Assembly (NCBI GenBank): GCA_903825645.1
Contig: CAIKBL010000025.1
Coordinates: forward strand, 1 to 64,000
Direction of reading: 5' to 3'
Source: an uncultured Pseudomonadota bacterium
GTDB taxonomy: Bacteria; Pseudomonadota; Gammaproteobacteria; Ga0077536
DNA: 64,000 nucleotides
In this document: piece after piece, positions 27,010 to 36,379 of the stretch
How positions within the stretch are numbered: position 1 is the stretch's first letter
Layout of the letters: each line of letters opens with the position of its first letter
Program-made: the position numbers and the translations under genes
Notes under the pieces: generated by a model
What the model was told of the DNA's origin: nothing
Database searches by the model: none
Seen by the model: only the letters and a program-made list of their open reading frames with translations

Positions 27010-29385
27010 TTAATCACGAACCGCTTCGACGAGTCGCCATAACCGTTCAGGCGTGAACGGCATTTCCGTAATCGATACATGAAGAGGTACTAACGCATCC
27101 TCGAGCGCATTCCCCAACGCGCCAGGCACCATTCCTGTAGGACCCTCACCCTTGCCCTTCGCTCCCAGCGGGTTATGGGGTGTCGGCACATTATGTTCCA
27201 CGGTCTCGATATGCGGCAGATCTCGAGCAGACGCTATCAAATAATCCTGCAGCGAAGTGGCGAGTTGATCGCCAGATTCGCTATAAACATACTCTTCGAA
27301 ACAGGCATTACTGATACCCAGCGCGATGCCGCCGTGGAGTTGACCCTGCACGACCATAGGATTGATGGCGCGTCCCGCATCATCAACGGCCACATATCGA
27401 AGGATGTCGAACTGCCCACTCTGAGGAAATACTTCGACAATGACGCCATGTACATTACAGCTATGCATGCCGTTGGTATCCGCCTCAAAATGAGCCGTGT
27501 AATTTAAACCGCCATCCATACCCGGAGGCAACTCCGTCGGTGCAAGCAAGGCGGTTTCTGCCACGTGCGCAAGCGAGATATGTTTCGCGGGATCGTTTCG
27601 CCAAACAATTTCACCACGAGAAAAAACGAAATTTTCAGGTCCGGAGGCCTCTATTCCCAGCAAATAGGCGGCAATTCTCACAAGTTTTGGTTTCAGTCCC
27701 CGCGCTGCTAGCAATACGGCACTGGTCGTATAACCGCCCATTCTGGATGCCAACGTACCCGCGGCAAAAGGCACGGATTGTGTGTCGCCCGAAATGACGT
27801 TGACATCGTCCGGCGTTATCCCAAGCTCATCGGCCACCACTTGAGAAATGGTCGTGTCGTGCCCTTGCCCCTGTGGTTGGTCGCCATGCGCCACTTGTAC
27901 CTGGCCATTCGCGTCCACACGGATTGTCGCAACACCATATCCGGGCTGTCGCTCCATCGGCACAAGGATCCTCGAGGACAATCCCGAAAATTCGATGCCG
28001 AGACTGAACCCAATCCCGAGATAGCGTCCCTGCTTACGGGCGAGCGCTTGTTCCGCGCGGAATGCCTCGTAGCTGAGTGCATCGCGGATCTTTGCCAGTG
28101 CGCCAAGGAAATCTCCAGAGTCCACATTAACCCCGGTGGCGGTCACGTACGGAAACTCCCGAATGCAGTTCCGAGCCCTAATTTCGAGGGGATCTATGCC
28201 TAGCCGCCGTGCGGCAATATCGACAATCCGGTCAATTGCAAAACGTCCTGAGAATGAGCCGAAAGATCGACTCGGCGTCAACCCTGCTTTGTTGGTCACC
28301 ACACAGGTAAGGTCGATGTCGACGCAGGGGATCGTGTAGCCATTAGGAAGATACATCATACCAAGCCAGGGCATGGCGAAGCTTACGTAAATCGGCACAC
28401 GTGCATCGCCGCAGTTTGCGACCATGCGATCGCGCAATGCGAGGATTTTCCCCTCTCGGGTCAGCGCGATTTCGAGTTCGTGGATCTGGTCGCGTTCTTG
28501 TCCGATATTTTGTAAATTTTCTTGTCTATTTTCGATCCATTTGATCGGTCGACCAAACCGCATCGCTAGATGGCAGACAAGAATTTCTTCCCGGTAAAGG
28601 GGCGCCTTGACGCCGAAACCGCCCCCAACATCCTTGGGCGCAATCACCCGAATTTTATTGTCCGGCATCTTGAAAAATTCGGCCAACAGGTGTCTTTTGA
28701 TATGCGAGCGCTGCGTCGTCAACCACAAAACAAGTCCCTCAGCGGCATTAAAGCTGGCAAGACAGCTCCGAGGCTCCATCGGCGTCGCTCCGCATCGGTG
28801 ACCCCGAAAGCGTTCCCGAACCACTAAATCGGCGGACGCGAATGCGCCGTCAACGTCTCCCTTTTCCAGCCGCTGGTGATAGACCACATTGTCGCCCCAC
28901 TCCGGATACAACAAGGGCGCCCCCGGCCGTAGCGCTGCTTCGGCGTCGATGACCGACGGCAGCAGCTCATATGCCACCTCAATCAAGTCGATAGCATCCT
29001 CAAGGGCTTGGCGCTCCTGTACGATCACCGCGGCGACCAAATCCCCGACATACTTCACTTCGTCTAATGGCAACGGTCCGAAAATGGGGCGTTTCGTCTC
29101 GCCCGGGAGATTCGGCACGCTCAAGTCGGACAGAATTGATCCCAGATAGGCCGTATCCTGCCCTGTCACCACGCCCATCACCCCGGGAAGAGCAAGCGCT
29201 GCCGTGGCATCAATCCGAAGGATGCGCGCATGCGCGTGCGGACTGCGCAAAAAGCCTACGTGCAACATGCGAGGCATGGTGATGTCGGCAACGTAGCTGC
29301 CTTCGCCGATCAGCAGACGGTGGTCTTCTTTTCGCTTGATTGACTGTCCGACCCAGGGGACATCTCCGGAAATTTCCGACTTCAT
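27010..29385 (-). CDS. Molybdenum hydroxylase large (Moco) subunit, second copy
   Basis: The protein has 791 residues and is paralogous to the product of 9418-11823 along its whole length. Shared features are the start SIKRKEDHRLLIGEGSYVAD, DVGGGFGVKAPLYREE, HGDQPQGQGHDTTISQVVA and the C-terminal PLGAKGKGEG with the catalytic Glu. The active-site loop reads GLTPSRSFGSF, again without the Cys of CO dehydrogenase. The ATG at 29385 overlaps the stop of the [2Fe-2S] gene (ATGA); a GTG four codons earlier is possible. Unlike the first operon there is no CoxG gene downstream. Confidence 0.9.
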   Translation of the reverse strand: MKSEISGDVPWVGQSIKRKEDHRLLIGEGSYVADITMPRMLHVGFLRSPHAHARILRIDATAALALPGVMGVVTGQDTAYLGSILSDLSVPNLPGETKRPIFGPLPLDEVKYVGDLVAAVIVQERQALEDAIDLIEVAYELLPSVIDAEAALRPGAPLLYPEWGDNVVYHQRLEKGDVDGAFASADLVVRERFRGHRCGATPMEPRSCLASFNAAEGLVLWLTTQRSHIKRHLLAEFFKMPDNKIRVIAPKDVGGGFGVKAPLYREEILVCHLAMRFGRPIKWIENRQENLQNIGQERDQIHELEIALTREGKILALRDRMVANCGDARVPIYVSFAMPWLGMMYLPNGYTIPCVDIDLTCVVTNKAGLTPSRSFGSFSGRFAIDRIVDIAARRLGIDPLEIRARNCIREFPYVTATGVNVDSGDFLGALAKIRDALSYEAFRAEQALARKQGRYLGIGFSLGIEFSGLSSRILVPMERQPGYGVATIRVDANGQVQVAHGDQPQGQGHDTTISQVVADELGITPDDVNVISGDTQSVPFAAGTLASRMGGYTTSAVLLAARGLKPKLVRIAAYLLGIEASGPENFVFSRGEIVWRNDPAKHISLAHVAETALLAPTELPPGMDGGLNYTAHFEADTNGMHSCNVHGVIVEVFPQSGQFDILRYVAVDDAGRAINPMVVQGQLHGGIALGISNACFEEYVYSESGDQLATSLQDYLIASARDLPHIETVEHNVPTPHNPLGAKGKGEGPTGMVPGALGNALEDALVPLHVSITEMPFTPERLWRLVEAVRD

Positions 29386-29903
29386 AGCGGAAACCACTTT
29401 TGCCGTTCGGCCGGCGTCATCGCATTGAGACGATCAATGGTCTGACGGACTGCGGCGACAATATTGACATACCCTGTGCACCGACAGAGCACGCCCGCCA
29501 TCGCTTGCCTGATCTGGACCTCATCCGGCACTTCTCCACGCGCTACGATGTCCTTTACGTAATCATAGAGGGTCATTAAAAAGCCCGGCGTGCAGAAACC
29601 GCACTGCAGACCATGATGGTCGCGGAAAGCCGTCTGAAGGGGATGGAGTTCACCGCCTCGCGCGAGCCCTTCGGGTGTCAACACCTTCGCCCCGTCTGCT
29701 TGGATAGCGAGCATCAGGCAGGATTTCACGGCGACACCCTCCAAAATTACCGTACAGCTCCCACAGCGTCCCTCAAATCCGCAACCGACATGAATGCCCG
29801 TCAACCCGGCAACTTCACGGATGAAATCGACAAGCACGGTGCGCAGTTCAACTCTACCGGTGTAGATTTCACCGTTCAAATTAATTGCCACGTCCTGCTT
29901 CAT
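29382..29903 (-). CDS. Molybdenum hydroxylase small [2Fe-2S] subunit, second copy
   Basis: The protein has 173 residues. The clusters are marked by GCGFEGRCGSC plus KSCLMLAI for the ferredoxin-like half and LQCGFCTPGF and GVLCRCTGY for the helical half. As in the first operon, five residues lie between the first two cysteines. It overlaps both neighbours by 4 bases, so the three genes are translationally coupled. Confidence 0.92.
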   Translation of the reverse strand: MKQDVAINLNGEIYTGRVELRTVLVDFIREVAGLTGIHVGCGFEGRCGSCTVILEGVAVKSCLMLAIQADGAKVLTPEGLARGGELHPLQTAFRDHHGLQCGFCTPGFLMTLYDYVKDIVARGEVPDEVQIRQAMAGVLCRCTGYVNIVAAVRQTIDRLNAMTPAERQKWFPL

Positions 29904-30763
29904 ACCCCACCCCTCGTGACGTGCGAGCGCTGCAATGCCCGCTGAACCGCCAGAAAAATCAACTGCTTGCGATAGATCGCCGAAGCCATAGCGTCATCTT
30001 GGGTGACAATTTCGACGCTCGCCGCCGCGGCCACTGCGCTATGCGTCTCGGTGCCGAATACGCGACCGATCAACTCTTGGCTGGCGCTTCGCGCGAACAT
30101 CGGGCCTGGTGCAACGCCGCCAATTACGATTGCGGCCTGCTCAATGCAGTTCGACGCCCCGAGCACGAGGTGCACTGCCGCGCTAACAATCGCCCGGTCC
30201 TGCGCAACTCGCCCGTATTTAATGTACGCACCCGCGGGACGGCCCTGCGTGATACGAAACTCGAGATGGGTCACTATCTCATCCCTGCGCAGCCCTTCGC
30301 CCTTGAAACTGCTGACCGGGACCAGACGTGGGCCCTGGGTCGACGACATAATCCGAACATGCGCTCCGAGCGCCATAGCGGCCGGTGCAATATCCCCGGT
30401 CAGATCGCCAAAACACAGGCTACCCACCAGTGTCCCCCGGTTTCTCACCTGTAAGTCACCTACGCTAAGCGCCGCATCGACAAGAACATTCGCTTGCATC
30501 CGTAGGCCAGGGTGTTCCACCGCGTCGCGATAGCGCACAAGGGCCCCTACCCGCGCGACGTCCGTGCCCACCTCGATATCCGTAAGCTCCCTGAGACCGT
30601 TGATATCGATGAGGGTTTGCGCGGCTATTCGCCGGGCTTTCATCAGGGGTAGTAAGCTCTGTCCGCCCGCCAAGAACACCGCCTGAGGGTAACTGGCACG
30701 TAGCGCGAGCGTTTCCGCCACTGAAGACGGCGCAAAATAACGTTCGATAGGCTTTGGATACAT
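29900..30763 (-). CDS. Molybdenum hydroxylase medium FAD subunit, second copy
   Basis: The protein has 287 residues when started at ATG 30763 (MYPKPIERYF, equivalent to MYPAVIEEYV of the first copy); an upstream in-frame ATG would add 26 unrelated residues. FAD-binding segments are FLAGGQSLLPLMKARRIA and NRGTLVGSLCFGDLTGDIAP. A C-terminal CO-dehydrogenase flavoprotein domain follows. It leads the second molybdenum hydroxylase operon and is divergent from the enoyl-CoA hydratase gene. Confidence 0.9.
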   Translation of the reverse strand: MYPKPIERYFAPSSVAETLALRASYPQAVFLAGGQSLLPLMKARRIAAQTLIDINGLRELTDIEVGTDVARVGALVRYRDAVEHPGLRMQANVLVDAALSVGDLQVRNRGTLVGSLCFGDLTGDIAPAAMALGAHVRIMSSTQGPRLVPVSSFKGEGLRRDEIVTHLEFRITQGRPAGAYIKYGRVAQDRAIVSAAVHLVLGASNCIEQAAIVIGGVAPGPMFARSASQELIGRVFGTETHSAVAAAASVEIVTQDDAMASAIYRKQLIFLAVQRALQRSHVTRGGV

Positions 30764-30985
30764 ATGTGTTCGCCTGTAACACGTGAATTTGCAGCAACCA
30801 GAGTCCGCCGGCCCTTCATGGGCCATTTTCCAACATATCACGAAAAACCGCCGCTACGCGCCGAAAAGGAGGGGCAATCGCACTCTGCCGCCCGTTTCGG
30901 TACGCTAGCGCGTGGCTCCACGCGAGGAGGTGCCGCGGGTATGGCATCACTCACTTTGAACGCTTTCAAACCATAGGCAGAACCG

Positions 30986-31819
30986 ATGTACCAACAAATC
31001 ACCCTGAGCGTGCGCGAGACGTGTGCCATCATTACCTTGAATCGACCGAATCGGCTCAATGCCCTGACGCGCCAAATGCTCGCCGAGCTCCGGCATGCGA
31101 TTGCAACCGCAGAAGATAATCCGCACGTCGTGGGGATAGTCCTGACGGGTGCGGGGCGCGGATTCTCTGCCGGCATGGACTCAGAAGCACTTGCCGCAGG
31201 GACTCGCGGAGAAGGTTTTGGCGAGGAGCACTACCCCGAACTCGAAGCGGATCCTGGCGATCAGGATATGGGCCCAGAGTTTCGCGTGAGCTATGCTTAC
31301 TTGCTCTCGGCACGAAAACCACTTATCGCTGCGGTGAATGGGCCGTGCGCCGGACTAGCCTTTGTTATCGCCGCACTCTGTGATCTGCGCTTCGCCGCTG
31401 AATCTGCGGTATTCCGTAGCGCCTTCGCACAACGAGGACTCGTCGCTGAACACGGGGTGTCCTGGATCCTGCCTAGGCTCATCGGAACGTCGCATGCCCT
31501 TGATTTACTCTGGCACCCACGCAAAGTTTCTGCAACTGAGGCGCTTAAAATGGGTTTGGTTAATCGCGTGGTACCGGACAGTGCCCTTCTCGAGACCGCT
31601 TGCCAGTACATGAACGAGTTAGCCGCGGCGTCTTCGCCAGCTTCTCTGATGCAAATCAAGCAGCAAGTCTATCGTGGACTGATGCAACCGCTCGATGTCG
31701 CCATGAATGAGGCCGGTGCCCGAATGGAAGAGAGTTTCAAACGTCCGGATTTTGCCGAGGGTGTTGCAAGCTTTCTGGAACACCGTGCCCCGCAATTTCC
31801 ACGTATTGGCGCGAAGTAA
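30986..31819 (+). CDS. Enoyl-CoA hydratase/isomerase family protein
   Basis: The protein has 277 residues and a crotonase fold. The oxyanion-hole segment is GAGRGFSAGMDSEALA (about residues 53-68), the second hole strand KPLIAAVNGPCAGLAF, and the catalytic-acid region RGLVAEHGVSWILPRLIG, in which a Glu is present at one of the two usual positions. Family members hydrate or isomerise enoyl-CoA esters. It is divergent from the second molybdenum hydroxylase operon, which hints at use of an oxidised acyl-CoA product, though that is inference. Confidence 0.88.
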   Translation: MYQQITLSVRETCAIITLNRPNRLNALTRQMLAELRHAIATAEDNPHVVGIVLTGAGRGFSAGMDSEALAAGTRGEGFGEEHYPELEADPGDQDMGPEFRVSYAYLLSARKPLIAAVNGPCAGLAFVIAALCDLRFAAESAVFRSAFAQRGLVAEHGVSWILPRLIGTSHALDLLWHPRKVSATEALKMGLVNRVVPDSALLETACQYMNELAAASSPASLMQIKQQVYRGLMQPLDVAMNEAGARMEESFKRPDFAEGVASFLEHRAPQFPRIGAK

Positions 31820-32002
31820 CTCCTCATCGTTATCCCGCGCTAGACCCTAATCCAGCGGACAATACGCGCGGGACACCTGGGAAGTTCGAATATGGGCTGA
31901 CATCAAGGGCTTGTCAGCGCATTCCCGCTTTTCCATACGGCACGGGATGGTTTACCATTCGGCGCCGCTTATATCGTCCAACCTTAATCGCAGAATTCCG
32001 AA

Positions 32003-35000
32003 ATGAATCAATCCGCTAACGCCTCCGAATTTATCAGCCAACCCCTCACACTCGGGATCCCGGGCTTTGAGTATGCAGATCTCTATGCGCCAGCGCGTCT
32101 TCAGCAACTGCTCGCCGTGTTCGATGCTGATTACCAACGGCGCGATCCACAAGCGTTTGACCGATTTGCTGCCTATCGGGCATGTACTGGCATCGGCATG
32201 ACGCCCGAAGCCATTTCCGATGTGTTAGTCGAATCGGCGACTCACGTGGGCGATTTCGTCGCGCGTTTATTCAATGTTGGAACTGACCAAAACGCGCAAC
32301 GTCAGCGCATCAAAGCCGAATTCGATACCATATTCCGTCTAAAACACGAGGTGCTCGATGGCTTGACTAAGCGCTTTAAAACCGCCACGCCAAGCGACTG
32401 GAATCGGCTAGAACTTGACGCACAGATGCAGGTTCTTCGGGAAATCGCCCGCGCGCCGACCGATGAATACCACGACGAGGAATACCTCACCGCCAAGATG
32501 GGGATTGGCCTGTTTGATTTGGCTACTCGTCTCGTCAATGGTGACGCGACGGCCGCCGGAGACACCGCCGCGCTACGTGCCACCTTGACCGTCAAGGGGC
32601 AGTTGTCTTTCACCGCACAGCTCGCGCAGTCCGATAACACGGGATTCCTCACGGATTTGAATGAGATCGTCGCGCGTTGGTGCCACCTGACGGTCGTTGA
32701 TCCCACATTCGCCCCGCACGCGGTCCATTGGGCATTATTCCGCCAACCTGAAAAAACAGACTGGAATGCCTTAGTCCCATTCGAAAAAAATGAACGCGGT
32801 GCTTATCACACGCTCAGCGGTCCAAGCGACCATCGCCGGCGCCGTGACGGTTTCTCTTTGACGGACAAACGGTTCGATGCACGCCGCGTCCACCACGAAA
32901 TTGATCATTGTATCTATTGCCACGATCGCGATGCGGACTCTTGCTCAAAAGGCATGCGTCAGAAAAAAGAGAGTGGTTTCAAGACCAATGCACTTGGGGT
33001 GACCGCCACAGGATGCCCGCTGGGCGAGAAGATTTCAGAGATGCACCTCGTGCGGCGTAACGGCGATAACCTGGGTGCTCTTGCCCTAATCATCATTGAC
33101 AACCCCATGTGTCCGGGCACTGGGCATCGGATCTGCAACGACTGCATGAAGGGTTGTATCTACCAAAAAACAGAGCCGGTCAACATCCCGCAAATTGAGA
33201 CCAATGTTCTGACTGATGTTCTGTTCATGCCATGGGGTTTTGAGATCTATAGTTTCTTCACCCGCTGGAACCCCCTTAACATCCAACGTCCGTTCGCGTT
33301 GCCGTATAACGGGAAAAATATTCTGGTCGCCGGTCTCGGACCGGCCGGCTATACACTCGCGCATTACCTCCTGAATGAGGGCTTCGGCGTCGCGGGCATC
33401 GATGCGTTGAAAATCGAGCCTCTGCCGATAGAATTGGTCGGCGGCTCGGCTAATGCACCGCAACCTATCCGCGACTTCAGAGTCCTGTACGACGATCTCG
33501 ACACGCGCAGTAATCTCGGATTTGGCGGGGTCGCGGAATACGGCATTACCGTCCGCTGGGACAAGAATTTCCTTAAGGTCATTTACCTGACCTTGTTACG
33601 CCGACAAACTTTTCGCGTTTATGGCGGCGTCCGCTTCGGCGGCACACTAACCATCGACGATGCTTGGGAGCTGGGTTTCGACCATATTGCCCTTGCGACG
33701 GGTGCCGGTCAGCCGTCCGTGATCGGACTCAAAAACAACTTAATTCGAGGTATTCGTAAGGCCTCTGATTTTCTGATGGGTTTGCAACTCACGGGAGCGG
33801 CCAAGGACGCATCCCTGGCCAATCTGCAAGTTCGCCTGCCTGCCGGCGTGATCGGGGGCGGACTCACCGCCGTGGATACGGCCACCGAAGTGCTCGCTTA
33901 CTATCCCAAGCAAGTGAGCAAAATGCTCGCGCGCTACGAAGCCTTAGCTCACACCCACGGTGAAGAGGTCCTGCGTGCACGCTTCGACCCAGAAGAGATT
34001 CAAATCGTTGACGAATTTTTAATGCATGGTCGCGCCATTCGGGCGGAACGCGCGCGCGCGGCGGCAGCGGGGGAGCTGCCCGATTTTGCCAGCCTCATCA
34101 ACCAATGGGGCGGTGTGACGCTGTTTTATCGTAAGGATATCAGTGACTCGCCTGCTTATCGGCAAAACCATGAAGAGATCAAAGAAGCCCTTGCGGAGTC
34201 GATAGCGCTGGCACCCAACATGAACCCGCAAGAAGCCTTGCCGGACGAATTCGGGGCGCTAAAAGCTGTTCGTTTTGAATCGACACAAGGTGGGACCAAG
34301 ACCGAAATCGAGATCCCATTACGCAGCCTGTTCGTCGCGGCCGGTACCTCGCCGAACATCATTTATGAGCAAGAAAACCCGGGTACCTTCGATGTTGCCG
34401 GAAAGTTCTTCAAGGATTTTGCTTTGGATGGCGCGGCGATGGTCCCAGGACCTGGCGCGGGGATCCTCAAATTAACAACAGTTGCGCCTTTCACCTCTTA
34501 TGAAAACGCTGGACGCCGGATTAGTTTCTATGGGGATAACCATCCGCTTTATGCCGGGAACGTTGTCAAGGCCATGGCGAGCGCTAAAGACGGCTATCCG
34601 CATGTCGTTGCACTCTTCGCTGATACCGTGGCCGCGGCAAAGCCCGAAGCGCAAACGGAACGCGACGCCTCGTTGAAAGCCCTGTTTGAGACCCTCGATG
34701 AGGCGCTGACGGCCACGATCGTACGTGTCGAGCGTCTTACGCCGACCATCATCGACGTCGTGGTACGCGCACCTTATGCGGCTCGGCGTTTTGAGCCCGG
34801 TCAGTTCTACCGCGTGCAGAATTACGAAGCTGACGCCCCCATTGTGGAGGGCACTGCTCTCGGCTCAGAGGGCCTCGCCCTCACGGGCGCCTGGGTAGAC
34901 AAGGAAGCCGGCTTAGTGTCCGTTATTGCCTTAGAAATGGGCACCTCAAGTCGACTGTGCTCGACCTGGAAACCAGGTCAGAAAGTGGTCGTCATGGGGG

Positions 35001-35680
35001 TGACAGGCGCTCCTACGCATATTCCGCGTAATCAGACAGCGTTGCTCGCCGGAGGGGGATTGGGCAACGCCGTATTGTTCTCCATCGGCAAGGCGCTGCG
35101 CCAAGCGGGCAACCGGGTGGTGTATTTTGCCGGTTACAAGAAGGCGCAGGATGTCTTTAAACAGGATGACATCGAAGCCGCGGCCGATGTCATTATCTGG
35201 TCCGTTGACCGCGCTCCAGGGGCCGTGGCCCCTGCGCCCCGCCGGCCGCAGGACCGGAGTTTCGTGGGAAACATCGTGGAGGCCATGATCGCTTACGCTA
35301 AAGAGGAATTGGGCCCCGTTGACATTCGGCTTGATAGTGCGGATGAATTCGTCGTGATCGGCTCCGATCTCATGATGGCTGCGGTTAAGGCAGCCAGATT
35401 CAATGCGCTACAGCCTTACCTAAAGCCCGGTCATCGGGCAATTGGCTCAATCAACTCCCCAATGCAGTGCATGATGAAGGGGATTTGTGCGCAGTGCATG
35501 TGTCGACACGTGGACCCCGTCACGGGCAAAGAGAGCTTTGTTTACTCTTGCTACAACCAAGATCAACCGCTGGACGAGGTCGATTTCACGCACCTGCGAG
35601 GTCGGCTGCGGCAAAACACGGTACAGGAAAAGATGGGCAACCTTTGGCTAACCAAGATAGCGCCTGATCTCGGCACTTAA
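32003..35680 (+). CDS. Nfn-like fusion flavoprotein: Cys-rich GltD-like part plus PyrK/FNR-like part
   Basis: The protein has 1225 residues. Residues 1 to about 290 are mostly helical and match nothing I know. Next come iron-sulfur-type cysteine groups (HCIYCHDRDADSC at about 301-313, GCPLGEK, and CPGTGHRICNDCMKGC at about 371-386). Two Rossmann sites follow as in GltD or NfnB: VAGLGPAGYTLAHYL (about 440, FAD) and VIGGGLTAVDTATEV (about 616, NADPH). From about 900 a ferredoxin-reductase/PyrK-like part has FEPGQFYRVQNYE, ALLAGGGLGNAVLFSIGKAL and a final cluster CMMKGICAQCMC with a later YSCYNQ. The order reproduces NfnB joined to NfnA, so electron transfer between NAD(P)H and an iron-sulfur carrier, possibly bifurcating, is inferred. 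The gene is monocistronic. Confidence 0.8.
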   Translation: MNQSANASEFISQPLTLGIPGFEYADLYAPARLQQLLAVFDADYQRRDPQAFDRFAAYRACTGIGMTPEAISDVLVESATHVGDFVARLFNVGTDQNAQRQRIKAEFDTIFRLKHEVLDGLTKRFKTATPSDWNRLELDAQMQVLREIARAPTDEYHDEEYLTAKMGIGLFDLATRLVNGDATAAGDTAALRATLTVKGQLSFTAQLAQSDNTGFLTDLNEIVARWCHLTVVDPTFAPHAVHWALFRQPEKTDWNALVPFEKNERGAYHTLSGPSDHRRRRDGFSLTDKRFDARRVHHEIDHCIYCHDRDADSCSKGMRQKKESGFKTNALGVTATGCPLGEKISEMHLVRRNGDNLGALALIIIDNPMCPGTGHRICNDCMKGCIYQKTEPVNIPQIETNVLTDVLFMPWGFEIYSFFTRWNPLNIQRPFALPYNGKNILVAGLGPAGYTLAHYLLNEGFGVAGIDALKIEPLPIELVGGSANAPQPIRDFRVLYDDLDTRSNLGFGGVAEYGITVRWDKNFLKVIYLTLLRRQTFRVYGGVRFGGTLTIDDAWELGFDHIALATGAGQPSVIGLKNNLIRGIRKASDFLMGLQLTGAAKDASLANLQVRLPAGVIGGGLTAVDTATEVLAYYPKQVSKMLARYEALAHTHGEEVLRARFDPEEIQIVDEFLMHGRAIRAERARAAAAGELPDFASLINQWGGVTLFYRKDISDSPAYRQNHEEIKEALAESIALAPNMNPQEALPDEFGALKAVRFESTQGGTKTEIEIPLRSLFVAAGTSPNIIYEQENPGTFDVAGKFFKDFALDGAAMVPGPGAGILKLTTVAPFTSYENAGRRISFYGDNHPLYAGNVVKAMASAKDGYPHVVALFADTVAAAKPEAQTERDASLKALFETLDEALTATIVRVERLTPTIIDVVVRAPYAARRFEPGQFYRVQNYEADAPIVEGTALGSEGLALTGAWVDKEAGLVSVIALEMGTSSRLCSTWKPGQKVVVMGVTGAPTHIPRNQTALLAGGGLGNAVLFSIGKALRQAGNRVVYFAGYKKAQDVFKQDDIEAAADVIIWSVDRAPGAVAPAPRRPQDRSFVGNIVEAMIAYAKEELGPVDIRLDSADEFVVIGSDLMMAAVKAARFNALQPYLKPGHRAIGSINSPMQCMMKGICAQCMCRHVDPVTGKESFVYSCYNQDQPLDEVDFTHLRGRLRQNTVQEKMGNLWLTKIAPDLGT

Positions 35681-35738
35681 AACGTTTCCAGGTACCTTCT
35701 ACCTACGGCGCGGTGACATCCAAGTCTGCAGGACTGGG

Positions 35739-35772
35739 ACCGGTAACGAGACGTCTGGGTCTCGTTACCGGT
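35739..35772. terminator. Strong 14-bp hairpin between convergent genes
   Basis: Perfect inverted repeat accggtaacgagac with a 6-base loop (gtctgg) and gtctcgttaccggt, located 58 bases after the 1225-residue flavoprotein gene and before the convergent Rap1a-like gene. There is no T-run, so it would act as a bidirectional or Rho-assisted terminator or an mRNA end protector. Confidence 0.55.
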
Positions 35773-35794
35773 GAATTGATGCGCATTCCTATTT

Positions 35795-36151
35795 TCAGTG
35801 CGTACCGGACTCGTCGCAGGGAAACGCCCCCATTAAGGCATTAAGCACGAGGCTGCTACCCGAGACATGCAAGAGCTTCGGATTGTCGTTCAGATATTTC
35901 ACTACGACGAGACGCAGTTCTTCCGGCTTGACACCCTTAGGCACGCAGATTTTGGCGTGCAGGTCTTTCCAGCCGACCCAGGTATTGTGCGTATCGACAG
36001 CCGCTTCCAGATATCCAAGACAGATCGCGAAGGACGCCGGGGACTGACTTTCACAATCCCCCAACAGCGCTTTTCCATCCATAAAGCTAGCCGTCGCGCC
36101 TACTTGCCAGCTAGCAATCCCCAGTAAAATTGCGACGCAAATTTTATTCAT
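35795..36151 (-). CDS. Secreted Rap1a/Tai-family protein
   Basis: The protein has 118 residues from ATG 36151; a longer frame upstream has no support. An N-terminal signal peptide (MNKICVAILLGIASWQVGATA) is followed by the Rap1a pattern: DGKALLGDCES, FAICLGYLEAAVD, KICVPKGVKPEELRLVVVKY and LVLNALMGAFPC. Four cysteines could form two disulfides, as in the type VI immunity proteins Rap1a and Tai4. No amidase effector gene is adjacent, so it is an orphan immunity-like or general periplasmic protein. The partial gene at the left edge is of the same type. Confidence 0.8.
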   Translation of the reverse strand: MNKICVAILLGIASWQVGATASFMDGKALLGDCESQSPASFAICLGYLEAAVDTHNTWVGWKDLHAKICVPKGVKPEELRLVVVKYLNDNPKLLHVSGSSLVLNALMGAFPCDESGTH

Positions 36152-36379
36152 TTCCAGCCTCGTCCAATGTACCCTTTTGGTGCCCAACAGCTCCCTGAGC
36201 CTCCGCAGCAATGTCTTGTGACGCCTGCGCTGCCTTTTACCTTATTCGTCAATTATTCGCGCTCCTTACCGGAAGAGCGGATACAAAAATCCGGGCGCTT
36301 GCGGTATTTCCCAATCGTAAGATGAGGCTGAACGTGTAGCGCCCTAGGCTGCGGTTCTGGGTCGACGGTTGAAAGATTG

